A DNA stretch of 64,000 nucleotides, taken from assembly GCA_964036275.1 (NCBI GenBank), contig OZ038433.1:8907048-8971047 (forward strand), read 5' to 3'. The DNA comes from Litoditis marina. Lineage: Eukaryota; Nematoda; Chromadorea; Rhabditida; Rhabditidae. A model generated the notes under the pieces. The model saw only the letters and a list, made by a program, of their open reading frames with translations. It had not been told where the DNA came from and searched no databases. Made by a program: the position numbers and the translations under genes. Shown here in pieces: positions 22,301 through 33,700 of the stretch; the first letter of the stretch is position 1, and every line of letters begins with the position of its first letter.

Positions 22301-25066
22301 GCCAATGTACGTGCTGACAAACTACTCTCTCAACTGCTACCGGCGTGAGTCACTCATTTGTTATTTATTTAGAGTGCATTCATTTTGGTATCGGAATGAT
22401 AGTGTAGCATTGGTGATTAGTGGACTTCTTAAATCTGTCATCCTTATTGCAGGTATGTGGCCAGCGAACTGAAGCTTGGACGTCCCGTGCCTCCGAAAAC
22501 ATACACATCTGCTACCATTCTGTTCAGGTATAGATCGAATAATAAATTAACTAATTTCATTTCGCGAAAATCAGATCTCAATGCGTACACACTCATTATG
22601 ACTTGTTTCACAGAAAGGTGAGAAAGCTCATTTCAGGTGAGAAAACTCATTTCCCGAATATTGCGTCAAAAACAAGTCCATTCTGTTGCGGATATCGGAC
22701 CATTTTCTCTACTAATATGGGTTCATCAACATTCCAGTGACATCGTTGGTTTCGCTGACCTGTGCCGCGACGCCAGTCCCCTAGAAGTGGTAAATGTGTT
22801 GAATGGAGTATTCGATGGATTCGATCAGTTCATCGCCAGAAGAGAGGCGTACAAGGTATAGTCCCGTTCATTTTCTACGTAGATTAGTATGGTACGACCT
22901 AAGCTCGTTTAGTGCTTCTTCGAACATGCTTCCGGACACGCACTCTGGAAAAGTTTCAAAAAGTATGACAAAACATGCTAAGTCTAAAGATTTTCAAAAT
23001 GTCATACAGACCACGTAAATAACATTTTCAACAGTGATAATAGTTGAATTTGTTTGGGTAACCATAACAAAACGTCTAATATTTCAGGTGGAAACGATTG
23101 GCGACGCGTACATGGTTGTTTCCGGAGTTCCGGAAGAAAACGGACACAGACACATCAACGAGATCGCTTGTATTGCCATCGATGTTCACAAGGTGACCTG
23201 TTGAATTCGAAGCAAATGTTATGTTACAGATTCTCCATGAAAAATATGACTGAAACTCATAATCGTTTATCTTTGAAAAAAATGAGTAAAAGTTACGATG
23301 TGTCGAACTTTGTTCATGCAAGTTTGACTCATCTTCGAAAATGTTGTGATCCAGAGTTTAGAATGGAAAGGTGTGAACTATGAAAATACAAATTTCCCAT
23401 TTCCAGTTCCTGACAGAGTTCGAGGTTCCCCATAAACGTGACTCACGTGTCAGCTGTCGTCTTGGATTCCACACAGGTGAGTTTCGAGATACCGTAACCC
23501 AATCAAGATTAATTCGGTTTCCAAATAGTATTCAAGCTTGATGAATGCATGAGAGCATGTGAAACACAAAAAGGTAGAAAAAACGTAAACGCAACACCTA
23601 AGTATCTCGAAAAGTAGAACATAATCAAATGACGTATGTATAAACACGAGTTTGTTACAGGGCCAGTTGCGGCGGCAGTCGTGGGATTAAACGCACCACG
23701 GTTCTGTCTCTTTGGAGATACGGTCAGTTTACCACTTTATGGTTGCACGCGACATTTCACGGTTTTTCGATTTCGAGTACGACAGGGCAAGAATCTACGT
23801 CACGATAGAAAAGACTATAATAGACGACCTAACCGTTTGAAAAAAGAAATGTAAACCTGACCACATAAATTTTCAAATTTGCACCTAACATTTGTCCTTG
23901 AACAGGGGAAAGAGGATGCAGCCCTTCAACAAAATTAAACGGCCAGTTCAGATATGATATAGGCATAGGCATACAGGGTTCGCTGAAGGGAGATCAGGCT
24001 GAGACTGTACATCTCGGTCTGAACCGCCGATTGTAGTTTGACCGCGTCATACTCTAGTCATAATTCACAAACTATGTAAAAACTGATCAACCTACAACTC
24101 ATAACTGACATTCCCGACCGAACAATGATTTCAGGTGAATATGTCGTCTCGAATGGAAAGTAACGGAGAGAGTGAGAAGACGCAGATCAGTGAGGCAGCA
24201 AACAACCTCCTTCTCAAGGAATACCCAGAATACTCCACTGAATACAGAGGAGAGATACCCATCAAGGTTAGTCTTATGACACGTTACACACGTTGGTTCA
24301 CGTTTTGTGACCAGCCGTCGGATTGAAACGGTCAATAAACGTCAATAGGGAGCATACGGACCACTTTTGAGGTGTTCGACAGTTTGACTACATTGTGTTA
24401 TACGCAGTTCAAACTACAACTCTGTTATAGTCGATCCCAACAACAGAAATGGATAGAAAGGTGTCACACCCATTTTTCGAAATGGTTAATTGTTTCGTTG
24501 TAGTATAGTTTGTTTATTATTTCAGGGTAAAGGAATGTGCAAGACATACTGGCTACTGGGAACTCATGCTGACAACAGTGCCAACTACATGGCGCCAACC
24601 ACAAAGGTGAGCAGAGAGTATATAATAAATTATTGGGCTTTTAAATGATTATTGATTACGCCAATACAAGGTATAAAAATAGAAGTTCATTCAAGTTAGA
24701 AATGCTTAGTTGAAATTGCAGCGTTTGAATATTGAAATGTAGGCAGGTTAGTTTTATATCGCGAAACGTTCGAGAAAAACCAACCAACGGAAACAGTGGC
24801 TCTCTAAACAGGCTCCGTTTCATCTCTCATCTGTTCAAAAAATATGCCCGTAAGTGTTACTCACGAGGCAGCTCATGAGAATATTTCATTCGTGAAGATC
24901 ACTTGTCGTGTATCGGTGTATCTATCTATTCCAGGCAAGTGGAAACTTCACCAACCTGCTGGGAAGTAACCAAGCGCAGTCGAACATGCCCACCTTCAAC
25001 ATGGCTGGACCCAAGACCCCCACCGCGAGTAATGCTCCCAGTACTATCACCACCTCTCGTGGGTAG
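10315..25066 (+). CDS. gcy: Receptor-type guanylate cyclase 1 (AFD-type GCY)
   Basis: Converts GTP to cGMP at the plasma membrane; relatives (C. elegans GCY-8, GCY-18, GCY-23) act in AFD thermosensory neurons. Thirty-four exons join without a frame break into 1142 residues, close to the family length: signal peptide about 1-20, ectodomain to about 484, membrane span about 485-507, pseudokinase domain about 560-838, amphipathic dimerisation helix about 840-885, cyclase domain about 890-1085, Ser/Thr/Asn-rich tail. The start is the ATG opening the signal peptide. Exon positions are given with the domain entries below. Oddities: intron 12 must use a GC donor at 15460; exon 13 has a second in-frame donor 27 bases later; the tail lacks the short QLGF-like end of paralogue 2. 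It is head-to-tail with cyclase 2. I cannot decide which of the three C. elegans genes is the orthologue. Confidence 0.93.
14295..14443. mobile_element. Foldback element family E, copy 1
   Basis: About 150 bp with inverted ends GAGTACGTATGCTAG / CAGCATACGTACTC and a largely self-complementary interior (GATCCCGGCACC near the left end, AGATCTTCC near the right). A second copy is at 40113-40290. It lies in intron 9 of cyclase 1. Confidence 0.75.
14455..14545. repeat. Dispersed GAGAG-TGGAGGTCAATGAG repeat
   Basis: The minus strand reads GAGAGTGTGGAGGTCAATGAGACGC followed by GCAGACAG. Related plus-strand copies are at about 16229-16310 (intron 13 of cyclase 1) and 35726-35815 (intron 17 of cyclase 2), with a degraded one near 26700. 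It directly abuts the family E foldback. Confidence 0.55.
15537..15608. repeat. GA-rich microsatellite in an intron of cyclase 1
   Basis: An impure GAGAG/GGGAG run inside intron 12, the GC-AG intron. Confidence 0.8.
16730..16908 (+). other. gcy: Cyclase 1: juxtamembrane and transmembrane exon
   Basis: The exon begins after TTTTTAAAG and encodes [18 protein letters not shown], the conserved FRGEKCDYT turn, then a single hydrophobic span ([17 protein letters not shown]). It ends in phase 2 inside a Cys codon completed by the next exon (VCEKRAL). The acceptor AAAG instead of TTTCAG is unusual but is required by the frame. Confidence 0.88.
17080..17150 (+). repeat. ACTGTAGGAGTCTCAGTAGG intronic repeat, copy 1
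   Basis: The stretch running from CTTCACAACACCCTCCGGAA through TTACTGTAGGAGTC to GGTGTGAACTATA is repeated inverted at 48846-48916, with a partial copy at 49041-49080. Shorter TTACTGTAGGAGT pieces occur near 37487 and on the minus strand near 63795. All copies are non-coding. Confidence 0.6.
17232..17494. mobile_element. GGTAACC foldback element, copy 1 (family A)
   Basis: About 263 bp dense in the palindrome GGTAACC, with long inverted ends (GAATTCTATATCTAACC / GGTTAGTTGTAGAATT). The 8-bp direct repeat AAAATGCC sits immediately outside both ends, a target-site duplication. A second copy lies at 33009-33284. No coding capacity. It is inserted in intron 14 of cyclase 1. Confidence 0.8.
17776..21261 (+). 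other. gcy: Cyclase 1: kinase-homology domain exons
   Basis: Exons: 17776-17860, 18052-18149, 18632-18689, 18971-19065, 19329-19516, 19741-19839, 20287-20375, 20594-20690, 21006-21067, 21152-21261. Motifs in order: [108 protein letters not shown]. The catalytic-loop HRD is replaced by HGS and DFG by DYG, as in all receptor cyclases, so it is a pseudokinase that regulates the cyclase. Exon 17 is taken to end at a GTGGGT donor (18690) because this restores the residue count before MKQ. Confidence 0.88.
21778..25066 (+). other. gcy: Cyclase 1: dimerisation helix, cyclase domain and tail exons
   Basis: Exons: 21778-21820, 22247-22344, 22453-22527, 22738-22855, 23088-23192, 23407-23476, 23661-23722, 24135-24266, 24526-24606, 24935-25066. 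The linker reads [13 protein letters not shown] then [20 protein letters not shown]. The catalytic core has both metal-binding aspartates ([14 protein letters not shown]) and the guanine-selecting Glu (VETIGD) and Cys (FCLFGDT), so it should be an active guanylate cyclase. After the cyclase core ([15 protein letters not shown]) comes a tail of about 60 residues rich in Ser, Thr, Asn and Pro, ending with a TAG stop at 25064-25066. Confidence 0.9.
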
Positions 25067-27560
25067 ACAAAACTCTCCAAGCTCCTTCCAGTTCACCGTT
25101 TTGTACTATTTTTCTTTCATTCGTTACTTTCGCCTGAAATTTGAATGTTTTCATATGAGTAAACTAGAAAAACTCCATGTAATTGTTTCCTATCTACACC
25201 TAACTTGAATCAAATCATTATTATAGTTTGACTTAGTGCAATTATGCATTGTTTCCGCGAACCCAGTTTGATATAATCCTATTTCTATTTTGCTTCTTCG
25301 CTTGTAACTACCCACTCCATGTGCGTTGTGTGACTTTGCGAAAAAGTAAAAAGACTTCCAGACGCCGAAGATCTTCTACAAAAAAGCACATTCTATAAAA
25401 AAGTTATTATCATAATTATTCGAATACTCACCACTAATATGAATAGTCCTAATCCAACGAGCGCACAAATGTTTGTGACACAGAAGTAATTGTGCACATT
25501 GTTATTTCCTACCCGTTTTTGACAGTATTTTTAGCGTTCTTCATACTGAACTAGACGTTGTCTATATTCATTCATACATTTATTTTCATGTACTCACGTT
25601 GTATACTCCGTAACCATTTTAGTCGGAAGATCATGATATGACATCATGTAGCTTCGTTCAGAATTTTGCTGTGTTTTTGATCCTCAATACGAATGAGTTC
25701 AACATCCCGGTACATGGTGTTTTCCTCTCCCTTCACTGTATTCCACGTATTCTGCACCATAAATAGATTGCATGTGTTATTTCACTGTTCTAAGTTCGGA
25801 AAAAGAAGCTATATAGCTATATCAGAAAGATATATCATTTATAAACTACGAATATGTTTGTAAAATAGACTTGAGAAACGAATTTTATAGTCGGCAATGT
25901 TGATTTATAGTTTGAATAGAAACTTAAACCAATACAAGAATTCATGCAGCAAAATATTGCATTAACCAACATTATCGGGACATCGGGACCAAACTGCAAT
26001 AGTCTTCATAAATAACAGTGTTCCGGAGAAAACCAGACTAGTTTGTTTAGGACTTTAGGCCAATACCTCTGACGGGAAAGTAAACAAATTTTAACGGAAT
26101 GCCAACCTTCACGAATATTCACTTTGGCTCTTCAAGTTTTAATGTGCATTTTATCGAGGGAAAAGATGTAGACTAAGTTCTGTAGCAGTTTTCAATAGAA
26201 TCTCGTTCTGTACAACTGGAGACATCGAATCGACGTGGGCATTCTAGGGTCTGTTTTGTACGAGGCGGACCTGGACGAGGTCGAATGGTTTGTTGGCTGT
26301 CTTTCCTGGCGGCGTAGCGAACCGTGCAACCTCATGAGAAGTTCATATGAGTTTCTAATGAGATACCTCATGAGCTACTCGTGAACTCTTAATGTTGTAG
26401 CAACTCTTAATCAATAGAATCTCATGAGAAACTCGTGCCAATAGCTCATGAGGTGATCTCATGAACTTTTGTGGGGATTGCTACTCCGCCTGGTGAAAGA
26501 AAGATTGTTGTTTGGTGCGATTCAGAAAAATGTGATCAGCTTTGAAATCTAAAGTATGGTTATTTGAAAACACTAGACGCTCGAAGAAAAACCAGGGTTA
26601 TAAGCTTTTATTATTACCCGTATTTTGGAGGTGTGTAGATCAAAGCTGCGCAGGTTAGGTGACTGATCGCCAATACCCTTCTTCAATGAGCTGCAAACGC
26701 GAGAGGGCATGAAGATCAATGAGCTCACAGACAGGCTTCGTGGGGACCCTGTGAAATCAGCAGCCGATGGCCAGAAAACGTCTGAGTACTGTCGACAACA
26801 ATTTGACTGAATATTGCGATAGTAAACTGGACATTGCGATATTTCTACATCTAAGCTCTAAATACCTAGCAAAAAGATGGGCTGAATGAGCTGAAATACT
26901 ACCAAATGTGTTCTGTTTAGGTGAACGGTTCAAGATTTCAAGATTTCAAGATTTATTCATTCACGTCATATTGTTGCAATATGGCGTGAACGGTATTCTA
27001 CACCAACTTGCTCTACGTAAAGTAAGTGGGTTTACGTGTGAGACGTGTGTCCCCGTTGGCGTGTCGTTTCACGTGGAACGTTGTTCTTTTCATAGTATTA
27101 GCCACTTACACGGAAAACGTCAATATGAGTTATTAAATAATCAAACAAACAATAAGTTGTGTTTCACTTGTTCTTAAACGTGTTAGCACACGAAATTGAG
27201 CTTTGTAGAGCTCGCCGAAGCTCACCCATGAAAATCCTGAGTAACGTATAGGATTCGTTCTCACCAAAGAACGTTTATATTCGTTCCTGTTCTTGTTCCA
27301 TACAAATGCGTACCGTTCCCAAAATCACACTGCAACTAAGATTTGGTCACCCCCTATATGGGAACTGACCAGGGGCAACTGCAACTATTTTCGTGAACCT
27401 GTGTTGTTTTTCCACCACAGTCTCGGAAGTACAGACAGAACTATAAATATTAGTTAGAGTGCTCCATCATCAGTCCTAATTTCCGTAAAATCTTCTGTTT
27501 TCGATTTGGGACCCAATAATGAGTATGCCTTAATACCAATACGCGATTACAATAATCTTT

Positions 27561-27600
27561 AGCCCAAAATCGTTAGCTAATCCCGGCGATTTTGGGCGAT
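27561..27600 (+). promoter_or_regulatory. Hairpin with TAATCC core upstream of cyclase 2
   Basis: GCCCAAAATCG and CGATTTTGGGC form a perfect 11-bp inverted repeat about 110-150 bases before the ATG. Its loop contains TAATCC (27578-27583), the core bound by OTX-class homeodomains. In C. elegans the OTX factor TTX-1 drives AFD expression of gcy-8, gcy-18 and gcy-23 (known). The functional link here is inferred from position and core sequence only. Confidence 0.35.
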
Positions 27601-27690
27601 TTTCTAGCGACGCGTTCATTTCTAATCAACTAATTGCCTTCCTGGGATTCATATTCCCGAAGACATTTCTGCGTAGATCGTATATTCCGG

Positions 27691-27703
27691 TTCCCGCTGG
27701 CAG
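27691..27703 (+). promoter_or_regulatory. Possible trans-splice acceptor of cyclase 2
   Basis: TTCCCGCTGGCAG ends 6 bases before the ATG at 27710, with no donor visible nearby. Spliced-leader addition here would give a very short 5' UTR, as is common in nematodes. Confidence 0.35.
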
Positions 27704-27709
27704 ACCACC

Positions 27710-30700
27710 ATGAGAAAGCTTCTTCTGCTGTTTCTGGCAGCATTCTACGTCGTACTGCCAGTCACGGTTTGTTACACGTGAAAAATACACGTTTTCACAT
27801 GACTTTTTGTGGAACGTATTCAGTATTACGTAATGGATGCGTGAAAGTCATCCACATACCCGAGCAAATGGTGAACAAATAACAGAAAAAAATTCAAATA
27901 TGGAAAGAGAAGGAAAAGAATGAAGAAGCGTAATGAACATAAAGTTGGATTTATTACGGTACCGGTCCACGTCACCTGAGCTAAACGACATATGAAGTTT
28001 ATCACTTTTCCACAAAGCCAAAGAAAAATGTTTTGTAGGTCAAAGTCGGTCACATCGGTGCCAAGGGAGCCATGAGGAATGCAGAGAAAATCCTCGAAAT
28101 CTCGCGACTTGAGCTGACGAAAGACGGAATCCTCGATGAAGACTTCGATATTGAGTAAGTTTGTTCATTTTGTAATGTACACCATTTTTATAGCTTCGGT
28201 TCTTTCAAAATTCAAGTTTCCTAAACATATTGTCATGTAGCTTGTTGCAAAACTTACCTCCTGTTCACAAAATGATCTAAAATGTTCGAAACAAAGAGTA
28301 TTTCAACTACACTCAAAAGGTTATTCGGAAAACAATTTGTGGTAAAAAGTTTAATCAATGCTAGAGTCAAATAACTTTATAGCATATGTTGTACTTTGTT
28401 CTTTGTAGCATCCTCTCTCAAATGGGTTGTGGCGATGCGTTTGAAGGTGTGGCAGTGGGAGCAGACATGTACCACACACGGGGTGTCAGAGCATTCATTG
28501 GGCCCTACTGTAATGCAGGTACTATTTAGTTTGTCTAAACATTATCTCCAGTTTGAGAACACTATACGGTATGAGATACAGGCTTATCTGAATGTCTAGT
28601 TTTTGCTATATTCTCTTCTATTACTCACCAGTCAATAAACATTATGATTCGGTTTCATCACAAGTTCCATTTTGATTCTAGTTTCAGAAGAAAAACTATT
28701 GGTTTTGCGCGTCATCCGCAGAGCGCTAATAGAACCACACTCACGCATTACAACTGCCACAAGATCAGTGCATCGGAAAACATCAACAAAATGAATGACA
28801 TAAATTCCAGAATTGGACGCGGTGGCAAAGATGGCGACCTTCTGGAACATCCCCATCGTGGGCTACATGGCCTCCTCGAACACTTTTGCCGACAAGACCA
28901 TCTACAAGACCCTCGCTCGTGTCTCCCTCAGAACAACCAACTCACTGGCAGAGGCGGTGGCCGCGCTGCTCAAACACTATCGATGGGCGAAGGTATAGTC
29001 CTTTCCATTGCTCTGGAGAACGTACAATATGGTGACCCCCAGTTTGTTTTATGTTGTTAACATTATCAGAAACGGAAAAACTTGCATTCAATAAGTTTTC
29101 CTAGCAAAAACATTAACAAGTATGTTTCTAAATATTTCACTGCTTAATGATCAGAACCGTACAAGTAACAAATTTATAGTGTGCCATATATTTCTCTCCC
29201 GCTTCTAAATATAATCTGAGTTTCTCTGTGAGATCTCATAGTTATCCGTGATTTCAGGTGGCAATAGTGACCAACACCGGCACGACAGCCTTCGAGAGGG
29301 TGTCAGCATTCGAAGAGGTCTTCCACAGACAAGGCATCAGGGTTGTCAAAAAGGCGAGGATTTTTTTCTTTTTTTCAACTGGGTACTTTTCTTGAGGCTA
29401 GGTTCAGGTTATAACATTGGCAGGATTACGGTAGTATTGATTAGGAAGGCACATTTGGAAGAGTTCCAACTTGATTTTTGAAAAAAAAACGTACGCACAC
29501 GTTATTTTCTCGACGATAATATACATTATACGAGAAGCTCTTGAACGACTTTTGAGTACAGTTCAATTATCGAGTTTGAAATATAATATCGCTTTTGATA
29601 ACGGAGAAAAAAATTGAATAATTTATATCTGAATATCAGATACGTTTCGAACGACATCCCGAATGTCTCTACATGTTAACAAATCACTTTTCTTTCTGCA
29701 GACGATTGAGAGACTGAACTTTCCAGATAATATTCGATGAGTTCGCTAATACAAAATCGATGCTGGCTTCTGGACTACTGAACGAGCTCTCCGACTCTGC
29801 TAGAGGTTACACACTTTGTATCATCGCAATTAGCTACAAACAACTACGTCTCTCCATATTTATGCTAGGCAACTGTCCATTTTGATGCTGTAAATTAACA
29901 CTACTATACCCTAATCCACAAGTTTACGCCCTTTTGTTCTTTAGATGACTTCACGAGCTTCACGATAGATTGCCTGGCCGCCTTAACTGAATTCTGAAAC
30001 TCTCGACTCGAGCAATAAAACATGTTGTACTGAGATACTAATGAAACTTCGAGAAGCGTATAAATCTTTTCCAAAACTGGACCCCTAAGCAAACCACTGA
30101 TTTTCTCAAATAACATTTGACGGTCTTGTGGAAGAAATGAAATTATTATCATTTAGTCGTGATTTGCATTTTCTCGTCGACGCGTGAAATGACGAAAGAA
30201 TTCATGGCTGCCGTCCACAACAAGGAGAGGGATCGACACGAGTTCGTCTACATCATGCCCTGGCTACAGGTATAGTCGGTTCCATCCCTACGTGGACTCC
30301 TACAGTATGGTCGAATCTATTTTCTGAGAGAAGCGACGATTATACATATATAACGAATGGACACCCTGGAAGCTTTGCAAAACAAGAACTTCGAAACAGA
30401 AACACATTTCCAGACAGAGACCAAAGATTTGAATCCGTGGATTGGAACCAATGGAGAAGTGGACCAGAAAATAAAGGACACTTTCGCCAATACAATGATT
30501 GTGAGTAGTTTTAGTTTCACAGGTTTTCTATTACCACCTGTATAACCACTGACACTGAAGCATGGAAATAAAGAAAAGTAACATTCTAGGTTTCGAAGAG
30601 CTTCTGAAGCAGGTTTTTCGCGAACGAAAATAACTGCATGTGCATTTGAAAACTTCCGGTCAAGTTACTACAGAAGACTACAAAGTTTTGACAGACAATG

Positions 30701-33700
30701 TCAGAGATACATCAAATATAACTTGCACATAAACTAACTTTTCTACTTCAAGGTGGACGATGTGAACGGATTCGACAACACCCTGGTGACTCCGTTCAAG
30801 GAAAAAGTAGAGGCCTATGGACTGTCCACGGACGATCTCGAAATGGTCGGTTTACGAGAGAATGAAAATCACGTACGAAACCAGAACACGTGAAAATCAC
30901 GTGACACCTTCGGGAAAATTGAAGTATCGCCCCCCCCCCCCACTTTAGTTGCCCCCCCCCCCCCCCCCCCCCCGTAGCACTTCAACCCCGCCCCCACCCA
31001 AGCTAAAACCTGAAAATCTAGGAGAGGGGAGGTTGTCAAAATTCAACTTCGACATTTACTATTTACCCACCTGGGTCGGCGGGGGTAGAACTTCAATGGT
31101 GGGGGGGGGTCAAACTTGAACGAGTGGGGGGCTGAACTTCAATACTGGAAATGTGGGTCAAACTACAATTCCCCAAAGGTAATACAAATTCAGAAAGGTG
31201 GGGGGGGGGGTAATAAGTCAATGTTTCCTAGTTACGCTTGTTCATATAAGCCAGTACCAAAATTTCCTATTTTTCTTATAATTTAATGCTCAAGTATACC
31301 TAGAGTTGGAACGAGAGAAACGGCGTATGTTAGAGCAGAGGCAGCCTGCTGAGTGTGTGTTTAACAGTCCGGATATTCTCGATATTGGCCTGAGAAACGT
31401 GAAAACTGTTGTTTCAGGGAAATCTCTATGGTTACGTGCATCTTTACGACGCATTGCGTTTGTACGCAATCGCGGTGCGGAAATCAATAAACGAGACGGG
31501 GAACCCGGATGTATATCTGAATGGAAGAGCAGTCTGGGATTCTATGAGAAGACTCACGTTCCCAGGTAGGACCATAGACTTCGTCCATCCATCGCTTCAT
31601 CTCTCTCTCCTCCCCCCCCCCCCCTCTCACTCATCATCATCATAATGATAATAATAATATTTTACGGTAACTTATTTCAGCCGTGTGTTACTTTATTCAT
31701 ACAAATACAACCAAGACAGTGATCACAATGTAGTATCCATAGAGGGGCCGGGCCCGTAGATGAGAACCTAGGCATGGGTGAGCGTTATAACCAGCTCATG
31801 CGGTCCGCCATAAAGATACCGCGCCGAATGGGATTGAACCGTGGTGTTTTGAGTGCTAGCGCGCACACAACTCTGAAAAAACTTTGCAACTTAAAATACC
31901 GGACTCATCAATTTTGCAACTTAGAATACCGGGGTTAGCCGGATGTCGCCTGTACTGTTTGAAATTCGTAAGGAGATACAGGCTAAATCGACACCAGTAT
32001 TTAAGCCTGCATCTTCTCCGGTATTTTAAGCTGCCAGCGTTTTCACAGAACCAGTCGATCACTCGGCCCATCGTCTAGATAAGAGGCGAAACAGTGCTAC
32101 TGTATAATATTTTTAACCTTACTTCACTCTCATAACATAGTTAGAATTATATTCTCTCTCATCTCTCTCTCTCCCCATTCTTCTTTCTATGTCTCTCTCT
32201 CTGTCTCTTCCTATTGGTGTCCCTCTCCCGCTCTATTTCTCTCTCACCCTCTTACTCTGTCTCTCCTCCGATTATCTCTTCTTCTCTTCCTCTCTCTTCT
32301 CAGTGATCTAACTTCGTATACCAGTTTCCGACCACTTATATTTGCAGGTTTGGTGTCTGCCGCCGGAGTCACTTCGGGTACTGTAATGATGGACGACATA
32401 GCCGAGAGGGCGCCCGTCTATGCCGGTGAGAAATACACTCTACTGAAAATTGAGATATGACTATACATGGAATACAATTCAAGAGAATCGGACGGTTCAG
32501 ATTATTCTAGTCTTGCAAATGACCACGGCATAACCTCGGTACCAAACGACAACATATATGTATAAAGGTTCATGATTCTTACTAGTTTCTTCACCAATCG
32601 TTACTAACCATGCTTTTTCAGACGAAACATAGGAAACTGTGTCAAAAATATGTAGTTTTCATGAAAGGAGAATTGCCGAATCTCATCGAGGATTTTCCGC
32701 TGCGGTGATGGAGATTGGTATAGGATTTGTCAAACCGTTGTGGACACCGTACCATCGATTTTGTATGGGACGGGGTTTGGCGAGCGGCCAGTTTGTCTGC
32801 GTATCATTGATCTGCACACTCTCTCAACTGCTGGCAGATAATCAAAGACCGCTCGCCCGCATCGCTCAATCAATTGAACCCTCTGCTGTCTTTATGGGGA
32901 AAATGGCGACTATGTGAATCAACTGATTCCAACGGTTTTTCGAAGCTGGTTATTATAATTGATATACACTGACAGTCACAAGAAACATGAACAGATGGAC
33001 TAATGTAGGGTGAATTCTATATCTAACCCGGTTTTTAGGTAACCTAACCCTTTTTTGGTAACCTATTTTTCAGGTTACCTCAGTAGGTAATCGGCTGGTA
33101 ACCTGAAATGAAAAACCGGTTACCTGTTTTTCCAACGGAAAATGTGGTTTTCACCGTTAGTTTGAACGGTAACCGGATTTTAGTTTCAGGTTACTTTCAG
33201 GTTACCTACCAAGGTAACCGCAAAAATAGGTTACCAAAAAAGGGTTAGGTTACCTAAAAACCCGGTTAGTTGTAGAATTGGCCCTAATGCAGATAGTAAT
33301 ATGACTAGATATTTTATTTCGTGGAACTGTAGTCTCAATTAGTGTTTCATTCGTGGTGTCACGAGATTGTTCGTCACGTGAAATGATGTGGATCGTTGAT
33401 ACTAATTACTAGATGGTGATGATTACTTTGATCTTAATAATGTAAAGCTCAAAGTAATGTGCGAAATTTTATTGATGAACTCTACTCAAGTTCAATTCAG
33501 TTGTTTTTGTCTTTCGATTTGTTTTTATGGTTTCCGATTTTTCAGCGTTCTTTGTCTCCCCGAACAGTGAGAGTGTGAAGAAGATCAACGAATTGGAGCC
33601 TCAGATGATCGCGAATTGTGACGGAAAAAAGACGAAGAACGGATGTTACAACATTGTAAGGCTATAGGGAGAGCGCGCATAGTTCAAACCAATTCTGCAG

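Larger units (their letters stand above)
25067..27709. other. Intergenic region between the two cyclases
   Basis: It contains the 3' UTR of cyclase 1 (no AATAAA was found in the first 800 bases) and the promoter of cyclase 2. Around 26310-26480 there are many CTCATGAG palindromes and partial inverted copies. A short foldback with CACGTCATATTG / CAATATGGCGTG lies at about 26965-26993, preceded by three copies of TTTCAAGAT. No exons were recognised. Confidence 0.5.
27710..33655 (+). other. gcy: Cyclase 2: signal peptide and extracellular domain exons
   Basis: Exons: 27710-27766, 28039-28154, 28409-28518, 28811-28992, 29258-29353, 29727-29805, 30157-30269, 30414-30500, 30753-30845, 31418-31565, 32348-32425, 33546-33655. 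Motifs: [157 protein letters not shown]. It is closer to the family consensus than paralogue 1. Confidence 0.9.
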
